This document shows positions 9,277 to 18,098 of a stretch of 64,000 bases of DNA, one piece after another (the first letter of the stretch is position 1; each line of letters starts with the position of its first letter). A model generated the notes under the pieces. That model was not told the origin of the DNA, searched no databases, and saw only the letters and a list, made by a program, of their open reading frames with translations. The DNA is from a bacterium (lineage in GTDB: Bacteria; Vulcanimicrobiota; Xenobia; Xenobiales; JADMJV01). Both the position numbers and the translations under genes were made by a program. The stretch lies in NCBI GenBank assembly GCA_018266105.1, contig JAFEBA010000018.1:91469-155468 (forward strand), given 5' to 3'.

Positions 9277-9761
9277 GGTTCTTCGCGAGGGGTTGCTTGA
9301 ACCCATGCTCGGAAATTGACCTGGGTCAGGGTGGTGATGGTGGGGCCCAGGTTGTTGGCCTGGAAAGAGGTTCGGCGGTCGATCTGTTGGGTGGCGGCAA
9401 AATAGGCAGTGGGCACCACCAGGTTGTGGCTTTCCCCGGGCTGCAGGACCGGGACCTCTTCTTCGATGTGGACGGGGTCCCAGACGTGCGGGCCTTCTGT
9501 CTTGGGTCGGGTGCCGTAGGGAATGACGGGGGTCATCTCCAGCACGAGCGTGCCTGGGGGAGTGGGCTGGCGCCCGTAGTTGATCACCAGGACAGAGATG
9601 CGGATGGGAAAGGGGCCGGTTCTGGGGGTCAGGGCGCTGGCCGTGACTGACCACGGTGATTCTTTGGCACCTGCGGCCAGAGACACGATCTCCAACAACA
9701 AACAGCAGCAAAAGAGGACGCCCAGCCTGAGAATCAGGGTGCCAAGGGTCAAAGGCCGCAT
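9273..9761 (-). CDS. Hypothetical secreted protein
   Basis: This is a 162-residue protein with an N-terminal hydrophobic segment (about residues 8-28) ending in a signal-peptidase-like LAAGA site. The rest alternates short beta strands (ISVLVINYG, TLVLEMTPV, HNLVVPTAYF) and resembles an immunoglobulin-like or CARDB-type beta sandwich, although no family is firmly recognised. It is probably periplasmic or surface-exposed. Convergent overlap of 4 nt with the methyltransferase gene. Confidence 0.6.
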   Translation of the reverse strand: MRPLTLGTLILRLGVLFCCCLLLEIVSLAAGAKESPWSVTASALTPRTGPFPIRISVLVINYGRQPTPPGTLVLEMTPVIPYGTRPKTEGPHVWDPVHIEEEVPVLQPGESHNLVVPTAYFAATQQIDRRTSFQANNLGPTITTLTQVNFRAWVQATPREEP

Positions 9762-9864
9762 CGGAGTGTTTCTTCCTCCCTTCTGGGCTGGCTTCCCGCC
9801 TTGTCGTCTTCGCCATGCCGAGGACGGTTCTCGAGGGTTTCACTTTTCTTAAAATGAGAAAATA

Positions 9865-10659
9865 ATGTCAGGAGGTTCAGTTTTCGAGGTCGGTCGGGCT
9901 CGGAGGCGAAAACCATTTTGCTTGGTCAAGCTGCTCTTTCTCCTGTTGCTGGCGGTCCCGAATTATCCACCCGACCAGAGTATTTTGCTCACCGAAGAGA
10001 AGGTGGTTACTTTACGCTGGCACCTGCCCGGGCGAAAGTTCCGGGTGGAGCTGTTAGACGGGGGGGTGACGGTGCAGAGCCAGGTGGTCGAATCACAAAG
10101 CTGGCAGGTTGGGGTGAGGCCGGGCGGTCAGTACACCTGGCGGGTCACTCCGGTGGTGGGCGGCCAACTGGTGGCGCACTTTACGGTGGCCGAGAAGTTT
10201 GAGTATCGCTCGGACGGGCGCGCTGGTTCTCCCGGAAAGAACGGTACTAATGGGGGGCAGGTCCGGGTGCGCCTGGCCAAAGATGAGGCCGGAATGAATC
10301 TCTGGATTTGGGACCGGGAAATTCAGCTCCATTTTCTTTACTTGAGTTCCCGGAAGCGCTTTCTGCTATCGGTTCGAGGCGGTGATGGGGGCAAGGGTCA
10401 GGATGGGACCGAGTTCGAGGAACCAGCAGCGGCCCGAGGCCAGGCCGGTGGCTCGGCGGGCTGGGGCGGGACGGTAGAGGTGTCGACCCGAGACGCGCCC
10501 TGGCGCCAGTACCTGGAGGTCGATGTGTCTGAGGGCCAGCCAGGTGCGGGTGGCCGGGGGGGACGCTATTACCGAAATGGCGTGCTGGAGCGGGCCCCCG
10601 ACGGTCATCCGGGCCAGTCAGGCCGGGCTGGACGAGTGATGACGGCGATTGAACCGTGA
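9865..10659 (+). CDS. Secreted protein with Gly-rich collagen-like turns
   Basis: The 264-residue product has a hydrophobic export segment (LVKLLFLLLLAVP, about residues 20-32) after a basic N-terminus. The first half is beta-rich and reads like a fibronectin-like sandwich (QYTWRVTPVVGGQL). From about residue 115 short Gly-X-Y-like turns appear in five clusters, such as GRAGSPGKNGTNGG, GGDGGKGQDG and GQPGAGGRGG, separated by beta strands. They are too short for a collagen triple helix. The start is uncertain: a GGAGG lies inside the first codons, and a TTG just before the hydrophobic segment is an alternative. Function unknown, probably cell surface. Confidence 0.6.
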   Translation: MSGGSVFEVGRARRRKPFCLVKLLFLLLLAVPNYPPDQSILLTEEKVVTLRWHLPGRKFRVELLDGGVTVQSQVVESQSWQVGVRPGGQYTWRVTPVVGGQLVAHFTVAEKFEYRSDGRAGSPGKNGTNGGQVRVRLAKDEAGMNLWIWDREIQLHFLYLSSRKRFLLSVRGGDGGKGQDGTEFEEPAAARGQAGGSAGWGGTVEVSTRDAPWRQYLEVDVSEGQPGAGGRGGRYYRNGVLERAPDGHPGQSGRAGRVMTAIEP

Positions 10660-10684
10660 CCGACCTCCCTGGGCTCTGAATGGT

Positions 10685-13501
10685 TTACTTGTTTGGTTCG
10701 GCAGCACGGACCTGTCGGCGACGGCGACGGTAGGCCAGGACCCCGCCCAGCGTCAATACGCCTGCAGCCCACGGGTATTCCACGGCTGCCACCACCACTG
10801 TGAGTGCGGCCCGGGTGGGAACTTTGGTCCAGGGGTGGAGGACCAGATAGTTGGCCAGCGCGGGTGAGACCTGGTAGTAAGCGGAGATCAGCTCGGGACC
10901 TCCCGGCAACGGTCGCAATTGCTGGTCGCGAAAGCGCCGCAGACTATTGACGTGGGGATCGAGGTAGCTGCCGTAGGCGGCCGTGGCGATAAAACAAAAG
11001 CCTCCCGAGTCACCGTTGCCTAAAGAGAACCCGCTGGCGCCGATTCCGCCGGCGGCGGCCGCCTCCTGGAAGGCTTTGGCCACCAGAGCCAGGTCCAGTT
11101 GCTGGAAGTCGCTGGGCAAGGAGCGTCCCGTGGCCGATTTGGCCAGCACGCGGTAGAAAACATTGGTTGTGCCCGGGTTCAGGTCAGTGTACTCGGTCGC
11201 TCCGGCCGGCAATGTGATCAGGTCAGCCCACTGGCCGACTTTGAAGGAGCGCTGCACCACCACCTCGGTTCCGCCGGGATTGGGATTGCGCCAGCGCAAG
11301 GTGACGCTTCCACCGCCGCCCGAGAGCACCTCAAAATTGGCCAGCGGTAGCAGGCCGCTGCCCGTGCCGGTGTTGCCCAGGCAGCTGATCACCATGTTCA
11401 GTTCGCGCTGAAAGGCCGGGCAGGGTCCGGTGGGACCCGGAGTAAAGCCCCCGGCCGCGTCTCCGCGGAAGTTGACGGTGGTGAATTGAGTGTTGGACGT
11501 ACTTTTGGCTTGAATCGAGACCAGGTAGTCTCCGGGTCCCACATAGTCATTGAAAAGCACACTGTAGATGCCGTCGTTGGCCAGCTGGTCGCCGTGAGCG
11601 GCGTCACCGTCATCAAAGAGAGTGATGGGCAACTCGCTGCCGTCCGGCCGAAAAACCTTGCCGTCGACCTGTGCCCCCATGATATTCTGGGCCGTGCCCA
11701 GGGTCACCCGAATCGGTGTGGCGGCCGGAAACTGGCCCTTGATGGCGTCGGCCTTGTTGCCCGACAGCAGGGCGTCCCCTTCGCCAAAGATGTCCAGAGC
11801 GTAGCGGGTGGGATCTCCAGGGGCGCTGACCTTGCAGGTCCAGTTGCCCACGGCCGGGCTCTGGATGGTCACGGTCTTGGCGTCCACCTCCGAGACGGTG
11901 ACCTCCACGTTGGCGGGAGGATTGACCAGGTCGACCAGATTTCCCGATGGGTCTCGTATCTCAAGTTCTAGCGGGTTGGCCGAGGCCGCCTCCGGATTGA
12001 AGACCGTGCTCAACTCGAAGGTTACGCTGTTGACAAAGGAGTCAATGGCCACTTGCTGAGTCTGAGGGGTGGTGGAATCGATATCGCCTTCGAATCCATC
12101 GATACGAAACTGTCCGACCATTCCTGCGCCCACGTCGTTCTGGGCCTGGTTGGTCTCAACGGCGTCCGTTTCCACCTTGGCCAGCACTTTGACCGCCGGC
12201 CGCTTGAACTTGGAAGGCGCGTGGCGGCCCAGGGTACGCGCCGAGAGATTCTTCAGACGGTCGTCCTGGGAAACGAAGAGTTCCAACACATTGACTCCGA
12301 TGTTGGATTGCTTCAGTTCCTCGATCAAAGCATCGTCGATTCCGTCGGTTCCGCGGTTGTCCGAAAAGAGCACGATGGTTTTGGCGGCAAAGCCGGTGGC
12401 GTATTTGGCTTCTTCGGTATTGATAGCGTCGCGAGCGGCCCTCAGGGCCACGGCCGCGTCGCAGTCGGGCACGTTGCTGGCGGGAATGGCCTTGACCAGG
12501 GTGTTGGCGGCCGAGCGCTGAGCTGCGGTGCGGAATTCACGGATGCTCAGGTTGGTATCGACTCCGTCCGAGTTATAGGTCATGACTCCGGCGAAGTCCC
12601 CGGTGGGACGTCCGGCTTTGGGTCCGCGGAGCCGACTGATCCCGTCCGTAATGGCAACTTTGGTGGTGCCCAGGGTCAGTCCGCTGGTGCTTTGGATCAA
12701 GTAGACGGTCACGGCGTCGCCGCTGAGTTCCTTGAAATTGGGCGGGGCGGGCGGCTTCTCGTTGAAGGTGGGCGGTTCGGTGGGGGCGGTCAGACCGGCG
12801 TATTCGGCGATCGAAGCCCAGCAGTCGCGGCCTTCCTTTTCCTGCTGAAAGCTGCGCACCACCTGGCCGTTGCCGATGCTGATCTCTTTGCGGTGGTTGG
12901 CCCCCATACAAAAGTGGGCGATCTCGACTTTGTTGCTGTCCCACATGATGCTGGCCAGGTTGGGATTCTCGCCCTTACTGACGCAAAAGACGGTATTCGA
13001 TTCTTCCGTGGCGGGACCTAAGAGGCGGTAGACGCCGTTTTGCACCCCATAAAGCGAGCCTTTATACTCGTCCCACAGGCCGAAGGCGTAATGACCAAAC
13101 TCGTGGACGGTGGTCTGGGGCCCGTCCAGGTCGTCGGCGGTAAAGATTTTGAGCTGTTCTTTTGTACCCATGGAAGAGCCAACCACGTCGCCGGTGACAT
13201 GGGCGTGACCGGTCTGGGAGATCACGATATCGGCCCGGCGCTCGGTGAAAGTGTCACGTCCGAAGCGAATGTCGCCAAACTGCAACTGGCCGGCGGTGGC
13301 ACGGTAGAGCCTCTCGTTGGCTGTGGTGAAATGGTCCTTCCAGCGATTGATGTTGGCGTCGCTGATAGCGCCTTTAAAGGCGATGGTCAAGTTGACGAAG
13401 CGCCGGCCCTCTTTGGTTTGGAAGGTTCCGTTACCAGCCAGGCTCGGCAGGCTGAGGAGCGCGCTTAAGCCGAGGGTGGTCAGGGTGGATTTCAAGGTCA
13501 T
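10685..13501 (-). CDS. Surface CLCA-like metalloprotease/VWA protein with CFI-box C-terminus
   Basis: This is a 938-residue secreted protein. The signal peptide spans residues 1-22. A zinc-protease motif HEFGHYAFGLWDE (133-145) has the HExxH...D/E form seen in calcium-activated chloride channel regulator (CLCA) proteins. A VWA-like domain starts near 263, but the usual MIDAS DxSxS is replaced by QSTSG (270-274), so metal binding there is doubtful. It is followed by beta-sandwich domains, including a CLCA-type region with a DDGDAAHGDQLANDGIY calcium-binding-like loop. A fibronectin III-like domain comes next. The C-terminus has CFIATAAYGS (836-845), the CFI-box sorting-type region, a hydrophobic helix near 900-925 and an RRRRR tail. 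It is probably membrane-anchored with the protease outside. Substrate unknown. Confidence 0.85.
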   Translation of the reverse strand: MTLKSTLTTLGLSALLSLPSLAGNGTFQTKEGRRFVNLTIAFKGAISDANINRWKDHFTTANERLYRATAGQLQFGDIRFGRDTFTERRADIVISQTGHAHVTGDVVGSSMGTKEQLKIFTADDLDGPQTTVHEFGHYAFGLWDEYKGSLYGVQNGVYRLLGPATEESNTVFCVSKGENPNLASIMWDSNKVEIAHFCMGANHRKEISIGNGQVVRSFQQEKEGRDCWASIAEYAGLTAPTEPPTFNEKPPAPPNFKELSGDAVTVYLIQSTSGLTLGTTKVAITDGISRLRGPKAGRPTGDFAGVMTYNSDGVDTNLSIREFRTAAQRSAANTLVKAIPASNVPDCDAAVALRAARDAINTEEAKYATGFAAKTIVLFSDNRGTDGIDDALIEELKQSNIGVNVLELFVSQDDRLKNLSARTLGRHAPSKFKRPAVKVLAKVETDAVETNQAQNDVGAGMVGQFRIDGFEGDIDSTTPQTQQVAIDSFVNSVTFELSTVFNPEAASANPLELEIRDPSGNLVDLVNPPANVEVTVSEVDAKTVTIQSPAVGNWTCKVSAPGDPTRYALDIFGEGDALLSGNKADAIKGQFPAATPIRVTLGTAQNIMGAQVDGKVFRPDGSELPITLFDDGDAAHGDQLANDGIYSVLFNDYVGPGDYLVSIQAKSTSNTQFTTVNFRGDAAGGFTPGPTGPCPAFQRELNMVISCLGNTGTGSGLLPLANFEVLSGGGGSVTLRWRNPNPGGTEVVVQRSFKVGQWADLITLPAGATEYTDLNPGTTNVFYRVLAKSATGRSLPSDFQQLDLALVAKAFQEAAAAGGIGASGFSLGNGDSGGFCFIATAAYGSYLDPHVNSLRRFRDQQLRPLPGGPELISAYYQVSPALANYLVLHPWTKVPTRAALTVVVAAVEYPWAAGVLTLGGVLAYRRRRRQVRAAEPNK

Positions 13502-13687
13502 GGGGACCGCCGTTCTCGAGTAAGTTGAGGTCCGGATGGTTCTCCAGGCGGGTCCGTTTCCTTGAAGGGGGGCACCTTCAATTCATACTAGGGCCGGACT
13601 GCAAATACTACCGGTAGAAATCGCTTAGACTGGAGTGGGTAAGAGCTCTTGCTACCGAATGGCCCAAAGCCCTCTAAGGGGCCAGGG

Positions 13688-13801
13688 CTATTGGTCTTTC
13701 CAGGATGTGATTTTTTCGCCGACCTTGGGGGCGCCGGGAGCTTCGGCCACGGCCGAGCCGCTCATGGCCAGGAAGGCCAGACTCAAGATCAGATTCTTCA
13801 T
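13688..13801 (-). CDS. Small secreted peptide, 37 residues
   Basis: This short frame is preceded by a perfect AAAGGAGG ribosome binding site 7 bases before its ATG, among the best in the window. It encodes a signal peptide (MKNLILSLAFLAMSGSAVA) and an 18-residue mature peptide starting EAPGAPKVGEKITSWKDQ. The mature part resembles the first residues of exported redoxin/thioredoxin-like proteins (APxVGEK...). It could therefore be a genuine small exported peptide or the stub of a truncated redoxin gene; nothing redoxin-like follows in any frame. A weak hairpin (AGCCCT/AGGGCT) overlaps its end. Confidence 0.55.
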   Translation of the reverse strand: MKNLILSLAFLAMSGSAVAEAPGAPKVGEKITSWKDQ

Positions 13802-13900
13802 TTTGGTTTCCTCCTTTCTCTATTTTTTACCAGACCCGAACGCGTTTGCTTTCATCCAGCCAGAGCGGGTAGCGATTCAAGAGACAGTTCTCCTCTGTGC

Positions 13901-13970
13901 GGCGCCAGGTGGTCAACTTTAAGGGGCTGAACAGGGCGAGAGGAGGGGACGGTTCAGCCTGAGAGGCGCC
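13901..13970. other. Nested inverted repeat between divergent genes
   Basis: This 70-base element has an outer GGCGCC at 13901-13906 matched by GGCGCC at 13965-13970. Inside it, GGCTGAAC at 13925-13932 is matched by GTTCAGCC at 13952-13959, an 8-bp stem around a purine-rich loop. It lies in the 306-base region between the small peptide gene and the Ig-like repeat gene and could fold in the leader of either transcript. I do not recognise a known riboswitch class. Nothing else in 13802-14107 is callable apart from the two ribosome binding sites. Confidence 0.4.
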
Positions 13971-14107
13971 CCTTGGGAGAGTAATGGTAAGAACGAATGC
14001 GAGCTATGGGGAAAATATACCAGTGTTTGCGCAGGGGGGATGAGACACTGAGAAGGAAGGATGATTTCATAGTGGCTGCTTTTCATTCGGCCGCAAACGG
14101 AGGTTTT

Positions 14108-15352
14108 ATGTCTCGACGCTTTTCGGTTCTGCTGGCCTTTGCCCTCGCCGTGCCGGCCTGGGCTCAGTTCCCAGCCAATAATTCGAGCAGTCAGAATCGA
14201 CGCCCCAACGTGGGTTACGACTTTCATCAATCGGTTCGGGACATGCGGCTCTGGTTGGACGGTCAAGATTTGACCGTGGCCTGCAATAAAAATGGCAGCA
14301 TCATCAGCATTTTACTCAATCACGACCTCGGCTTCGGCCCTCATACGGTGCAGGTGCAGGCTCGCAATTTCCTCAATCAGCCCATTAGCAAAAGCTGGAC
14401 CTTTAAGGTTTTGGGGCCGAATAACTCCAATATCAATAATCCCAACGGCATAGTCAACGACAAAATTTCTCGGCTCAATCCGTCCGCGGACGAAGTGATA
14501 CAGAATTCCCGGCCGCGCATTACGGTCGATTTTACCCAGAATCTACGTTCCGGAAGAGCCTTTTTGGACGGCAAGGAGGTGACCGGATGGACGGGCGTAA
14601 GCGGCGGCAATCTGGCCATTCAGGTGGGCAATGATCTGGCTCCCGGAACCCATCGAGTGATGGTTGAGGCCACCTTTGTGAACGGTTTGAAGTATATTCA
14701 CAGCTGGTCCTTCAAGGTGGGCAATCCCAATAACAATAACAATAATCCGGGCGGTGGCGATCCCGGCAAGGTGACCCGCGTCAATCCGGCTATGGGCGAA
14801 ACCATCCAGACTTTGCGGCCTCGCATTACTGCTGATTTCTCCCAGAATTTGCAGCGGGCCCGCACCTGGATCGACGGGGTGGAGCAGACCAGTCGCACGG
14901 GCGTAGCCGGAAATAACATGGCCATCGACCTGGCCAGCGATTTGACTCCGGGTAAGCATCAGGTGAGTGTGGAAGTGACCTTTGTATCGGGTCAAGTTTA
15001 TCGATATGATTGGCCTTTCCAGGCTCAGGGGCAGGCGGCTCCCAGTTCGGGTGGCGGCCTGAACTTCTCGGTTGAGGCTCCCGTTAACAACACGATGGTG
15101 GGTCGAGGCTTTCAGGTCATGGGTCAGGCGCCGGCAGGCAAGAATGTGCGCGTCACGGTCAAGCCTTTGCCCAATAAGAACCAGTTGGTGGAGTTTCAGG
15201 GAACGGCCGATCCCAACGGCAATTACTCCATTCCGGTGGAATGCCCGAGCTGGGTGTCGCGGGGGATGAATCTGGAGGTGACGGTGCAGGTGTTGGGCGG
15301 CCGCCGCGAGACTCCGATGGACCCCATCGTGATTCAGGTTTATCAGCGCTAA
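14108..15352 (+). CDS. Secreted Ig-like repeat protein
   Basis: I chose the ATG at 14108 because GGAGG lies 5 bases upstream; the frame opens earlier at 13997. The 414-residue product has a signal peptide ending AWA-QF. Three homologous beta-sandwich modules of about 85 residues follow. Each contains RPRITxDFxQNL or a variant, a LDGxE/DGxExT turn, and a closing SWxFKV strand; the first is the most diverged. Asn-rich linkers (NNNNNN) separate them. A fourth, different beta domain (about 320-414) looks like a carboxypeptidase-regulatory or Ig fold. This resembles bacterial surface or matrix Ig-like proteins. No enzyme motif. It stands alone, with a hairpin just after the stop. Confidence 0.7.
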   Translation: MSRRFSVLLAFALAVPAWAQFPANNSSSQNRRPNVGYDFHQSVRDMRLWLDGQDLTVACNKNGSIISILLNHDLGFGPHTVQVQARNFLNQPISKSWTFKVLGPNNSNINNPNGIVNDKISRLNPSADEVIQNSRPRITVDFTQNLRSGRAFLDGKEVTGWTGVSGGNLAIQVGNDLAPGTHRVMVEATFVNGLKYIHSWSFKVGNPNNNNNNPGGGDPGKVTRVNPAMGETIQTLRPRITADFSQNLQRARTWIDGVEQTSRTGVAGNNMAIDLASDLTPGKHQVSVEVTFVSGQVYRYDWPFQAQGQAAPSSGGGLNFSVEAPVNNTMVGRGFQVMGQAPAGKNVRVTVKPLPNKNQLVEFQGTADPNGNYSIPVECPSWVSRGMNLEVTVQVLGGRRETPMDPIVIQVYQR

Positions 15353-15361
15353 TTCAACAAT

Positions 15362-15380
15362 CAGACCCCTTTGGGGTCTG
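15362..15380 (+). terminator. Hairpin after Ig-like repeat gene, possible terminator
   Basis: CAGACCCC and GGGGTCTG form a perfect 8-bp stem with a TTT loop, 10 bases after the stop at 15352. There is no T-run behind it, so intrinsic termination is uncertain. It could act with Rho or stabilise the 3' end. Confidence 0.45.
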
Positions 15381-15421
15381 GCCGCTCCAGGGACTGAGGA
15401 TGGGCTGGAGAAGCGCTGCCA

Positions 15422-16828
15422 ATGAAGGTTTATATTGATAGTGGGGACCCCATCTGGGTCGCCCCGACGGCTGCTTATATGGGCGATTGTGCAGTGGCTT
15501 TGGGACTGGCTCCGGATGGTCGGGGCAAGTTGGTGGAAGCCCTGGAAATTTGCTGCGGTAATGTGATTCGGCACGCCTATGAGCCGGGTGAGCCGGTGCA
15601 ATATCAAGTGGAGATCACCCGAGAACCGGGCGCTCTCAAGCTGGGGGTGGTGGACCAGGGGCTCCCCTTTGAGATTTCTCAACTGCATTCTCACTTGCGC
15701 GAGCTGGTGGATGAGGTGCGCCTGGTGCGATTGGGGCGTCAGGGTAAGCGTTTGGAGTTGCTGTTCAAGCTGCCTGAGAGTCAGACGGAGCACCCACTTC
15801 CCTCCGAAGCCACGCCCGCGGCAGCCCCGGCCGATGAACCCATCACCTTACGTCTGGCGGGAGACGAGGATGCGGTTCCCATCGCGCGCTGTGTTTACCG
15901 CTGCTATGGTCGCAGTTACGGGAGCGAGTATCTTTATCAACCTCAGAAGTTGCTTCGGTTGTGGCATGAAGGACTGGTCACCTCGGTGGTGGCCGTGAAC
16001 CCCAGCCAGGAAGTGATCGGGCACCTGTGCTACTGGCTGGATGCGGCCCATGATCCAGTGGGCGAGTCCACCGACGCGGTGGTGGATCCTCGTTATCGTG
16101 GGCGCCATTTGTTCGATCGATTGCGAGCCTTTTTGATTGAGCTGGTGCGCGACCAGGGTCGTTTGGGGATGGTCAGCGAGGCCGTGGCGGTGCATCCCTA
16201 TTCTCAGAAAGCGGTGATGGCGTCCGGGGCTATTGAGACCGGTCTGATGCTGGGCGACCTGCCCTCCAATTTGAAGTTCAAGGGCATTGAGGATTCTTTG
16301 CCGGCGCGGCAGTCGTGTATGTTGTGCTATTTGCGTCTCAATCCGGAACCCAGGCGCCAGGTCTTTTTGCCGTCGGGCCACGCTGCCATGCTGGAGAGGA
16401 TCTATGCAAGGGTTGGTCTGAATCGAGAGTTTGGGGCCTTGCCTGAGGTCCTGGCCGCCGAGGCCGAGGCCCAGGTGGAGGTTCATCTGGACCAGGCCTG
16501 GGGGGAAGCCGCTCTGCGGGTGGTTCGCTTTGGAGGCAATCTGGATAGCCTGATTCGCTCCCATTTGCGGCGCCTGCTGGCCAATGGGATTCCCTACATA
16601 TACGCGGAGCTGCCTTTGGGCCATCCGGCCGTGGTGAGCTGTGTGCAGGACCTGGAGGGGATGGGCTTTTCCTTCGCGGGGCTGGTGCCTGAGCTGGCTC
16701 AAGGAGACATTCTGCGGCTCCACTACCTGACCAATGTAGAGCTGGATTTGAAGATCGTGGCGGTGAGCGATTGGGGTGGAGAGATTCGCGACTATGTGTT
16801 GGCTCGGGCTGGCTTCCAGGGCGGCTGA
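15422..16828 (+). CDS. RsbW-type ATPase/GNAT acetyltransferase fusion
   Basis: A 468-residue protein. Residues 1-125 resemble the anti-sigma regulatory kinase fold (HATPase_c_2): the N-box region is EALEICCGNVIRHAYEPG and the G1 motif is VVDQGLPFEI. After a Pro/Ala linker (about 125-140), residues 143-290 look like a GNAT N-acetyltransferase, with VDPRYRGRHLFDRLRAF matching the acetyl-CoA loop (RxxGxG/A variant). The last 170 residues may be a second, degenerate GNAT. RsbW-like modules control sigma factors by binding or phosphorylating anti-sigma antagonists. The fusion suggests a signalling output through acetylation, but the partner is unknown. The next gene starts inside its stop codon (TGATG), so the two are translationally coupled. 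Confidence 0.75.
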   Translation: MKVYIDSGDPIWVAPTAAYMGDCAVALGLAPDGRGKLVEALEICCGNVIRHAYEPGEPVQYQVEITREPGALKLGVVDQGLPFEISQLHSHLRELVDEVRLVRLGRQGKRLELLFKLPESQTEHPLPSEATPAAAPADEPITLRLAGDEDAVPIARCVYRCYGRSYGSEYLYQPQKLLRLWHEGLVTSVVAVNPSQEVIGHLCYWLDAAHDPVGESTDAVVDPRYRGRHLFDRLRAFLIELVRDQGRLGMVSEAVAVHPYSQKAVMASGAIETGLMLGDLPSNLKFKGIEDSLPARQSCMLCYLRLNPEPRRQVFLPSGHAAMLERIYARVGLNREFGALPEVLAAEAEAQVEVHLDQAWGEAALRVVRFGGNLDSLIRSHLRRLLANGIPYIYAELPLGHPAVVSCVQDLEGMGFSFAGLVPELAQGDILRLHYLTNVELDLKIVAVSDWGGEIRDYVLARAGFQGG

Positions 16829-18036
16829 TGAGACGGCTGCTTTCCCTGTTGATCTCTCTGGTGGTGCCTGGCCTGCTCTATGCCGTTCCTCTCTCCGAAC
16901 CGGCTGACTGGTGGTGGGCGCTTCAGTTTTATCTAGGCTTTCTCTGCGCGCGCTGTGGCTCCAGGGGGTTGGGGGTGGCTCGCACGGCTCAGCGAGACAA
17001 TGCCCGTCGCTCCTTGCTGCCGGCGTTGGGCCTGTCCTGGCTGGAGATGGCTCTGGTCGTGCCCTGGCTCCTGGCCCACCGGTCGGCGGAAGAGGGAACG
17101 GCCTGGGCTGGATTTTTGGGCGGGCTGGCCTGTTTTTACACGAGCCTGGGCGCCTGGGCCGGACTCAGGCAAGAGGGCTATCGCGCAGCTCAGACGGTCT
17201 ATGGATGGCTGATTTTGTGGGGGGCGGCCAGTCTGCTTGCTCCCATGCTGACAAGAGAACTCGGGCCTTCTCTATGGTTCAGTCCCTGGGCTTTCGCTGG
17301 CCGAAACTGGGGAGCCCTGGCCGCTCACTGGACGGCGGGATTGCTGCTCTACCTTTTGATTCCAGAGCGCCCCAGGCGGCTGGAACAAGAAGAGGCCCCA
17401 ACCGCCCACGGCCTCTGGAGCTGGAGCCTGCTCTTGTATTTGGCTCTGGTCGGGGCACCGGTGTTTTTGGAAGGCCAACAATTCTTCAAGATTTTGCCGC
17501 TCAGCCTGTCGGCTCATTTGACTTTCTGGTGCGTTTTGGCCAGCCAGCGTGGCGTGACTTCCAATGCTTGCGAGAAAGTCTGGGGCACGCTGTTGAAGAG
17601 CCTGGCGGGAAGAAGCTTGCGCCAGTGCTGGATGCTCTCACCTTTGCTGCTTTTGGAAATGAGTCTGCTGACGCCGAATGCCGATTATTTGAGTCATTGG
17701 GCCACCTTGATGCTGATCAGCAGTTGCTCCATTATTGCCTGGACCTCCTGGTCTCTGGCACTGTCTCTCCGCTTTGTTGAACGTCCTTCTCTGGCTGCCT
17801 TGATCTCGGGCTGCACTCTGGCGGTGGTGGTCTTGAGTGGTCTCCTTCTCGGTGGGGAGCGCTCGTTGTTGATGGAAGTCAGCCCTCTTTTTACCGGCTT
17901 CGCGCTGGGCACACACTATTCGAGCGGCCAGAGCGGCGTTCTGGTTCCCCTGGTGTTCGATGTCGGCCTGGGTTCGCTTAGCTGGGGACTGGGCTCCCGA
18001 TATGGTCAGAAGACCCCTTTCTGGGGTGAAGATTAG
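16828..18036 (+). CDS. Polytopic membrane protein, unknown
   Basis: The start ATG overlaps the stop of the RsbW/GNAT fusion by one base. The 402-residue product has about 10 hydrophobic helices across its length (for example LLSLLISLVVPGLLYAVP at the start and LAVVVLSGLLLGGE near the end) and short charged loops. No family is recognised. The coupling suggests it works with the fusion protein, perhaps as its sensor or client; this is inference from position. The following gene starts 62 nt later on the same strand. Confidence 0.65.
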   Translation: MRRLLSLLISLVVPGLLYAVPLSEPADWWWALQFYLGFLCARCGSRGLGVARTAQRDNARRSLLPALGLSWLEMALVVPWLLAHRSAEEGTAWAGFLGGLACFYTSLGAWAGLRQEGYRAAQTVYGWLILWGAASLLAPMLTRELGPSLWFSPWAFAGRNWGALAAHWTAGLLLYLLIPERPRRLEQEEAPTAHGLWSWSLLLYLALVGAPVFLEGQQFFKILPLSLSAHLTFWCVLASQRGVTSNACEKVWGTLLKSLAGRSLRQCWMLSPLLLLEMSLLTPNADYLSHWATLMLISSCSIIAWTSWSLALSLRFVERPSLAALISGCTLAVVVLSGLLLGGERSLLMEVSPLFTGFALGTHYSSGQSGVLVPLVFDVGLGSLSWGLGSRYGQKTPFWGED

Positions 18037-18098
18037 CTTTTTGAATAAGATTCAATTTCCTAAAGGATAATTCTCAAGCGCGCGGAAGCGCACGGGCT

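Noticed and set aside
12053..13021. 322-residue frame antisense to the CLCA/VWA gene
   Set aside because: Composition follows the complement of the sense gene; no recognisable domain.
14543..15793. 416-residue frame opposite the Ig-like repeat gene
   Set aside because: It spans two sense genes and the gap between them, and has a His/Leu-rich shadow composition.
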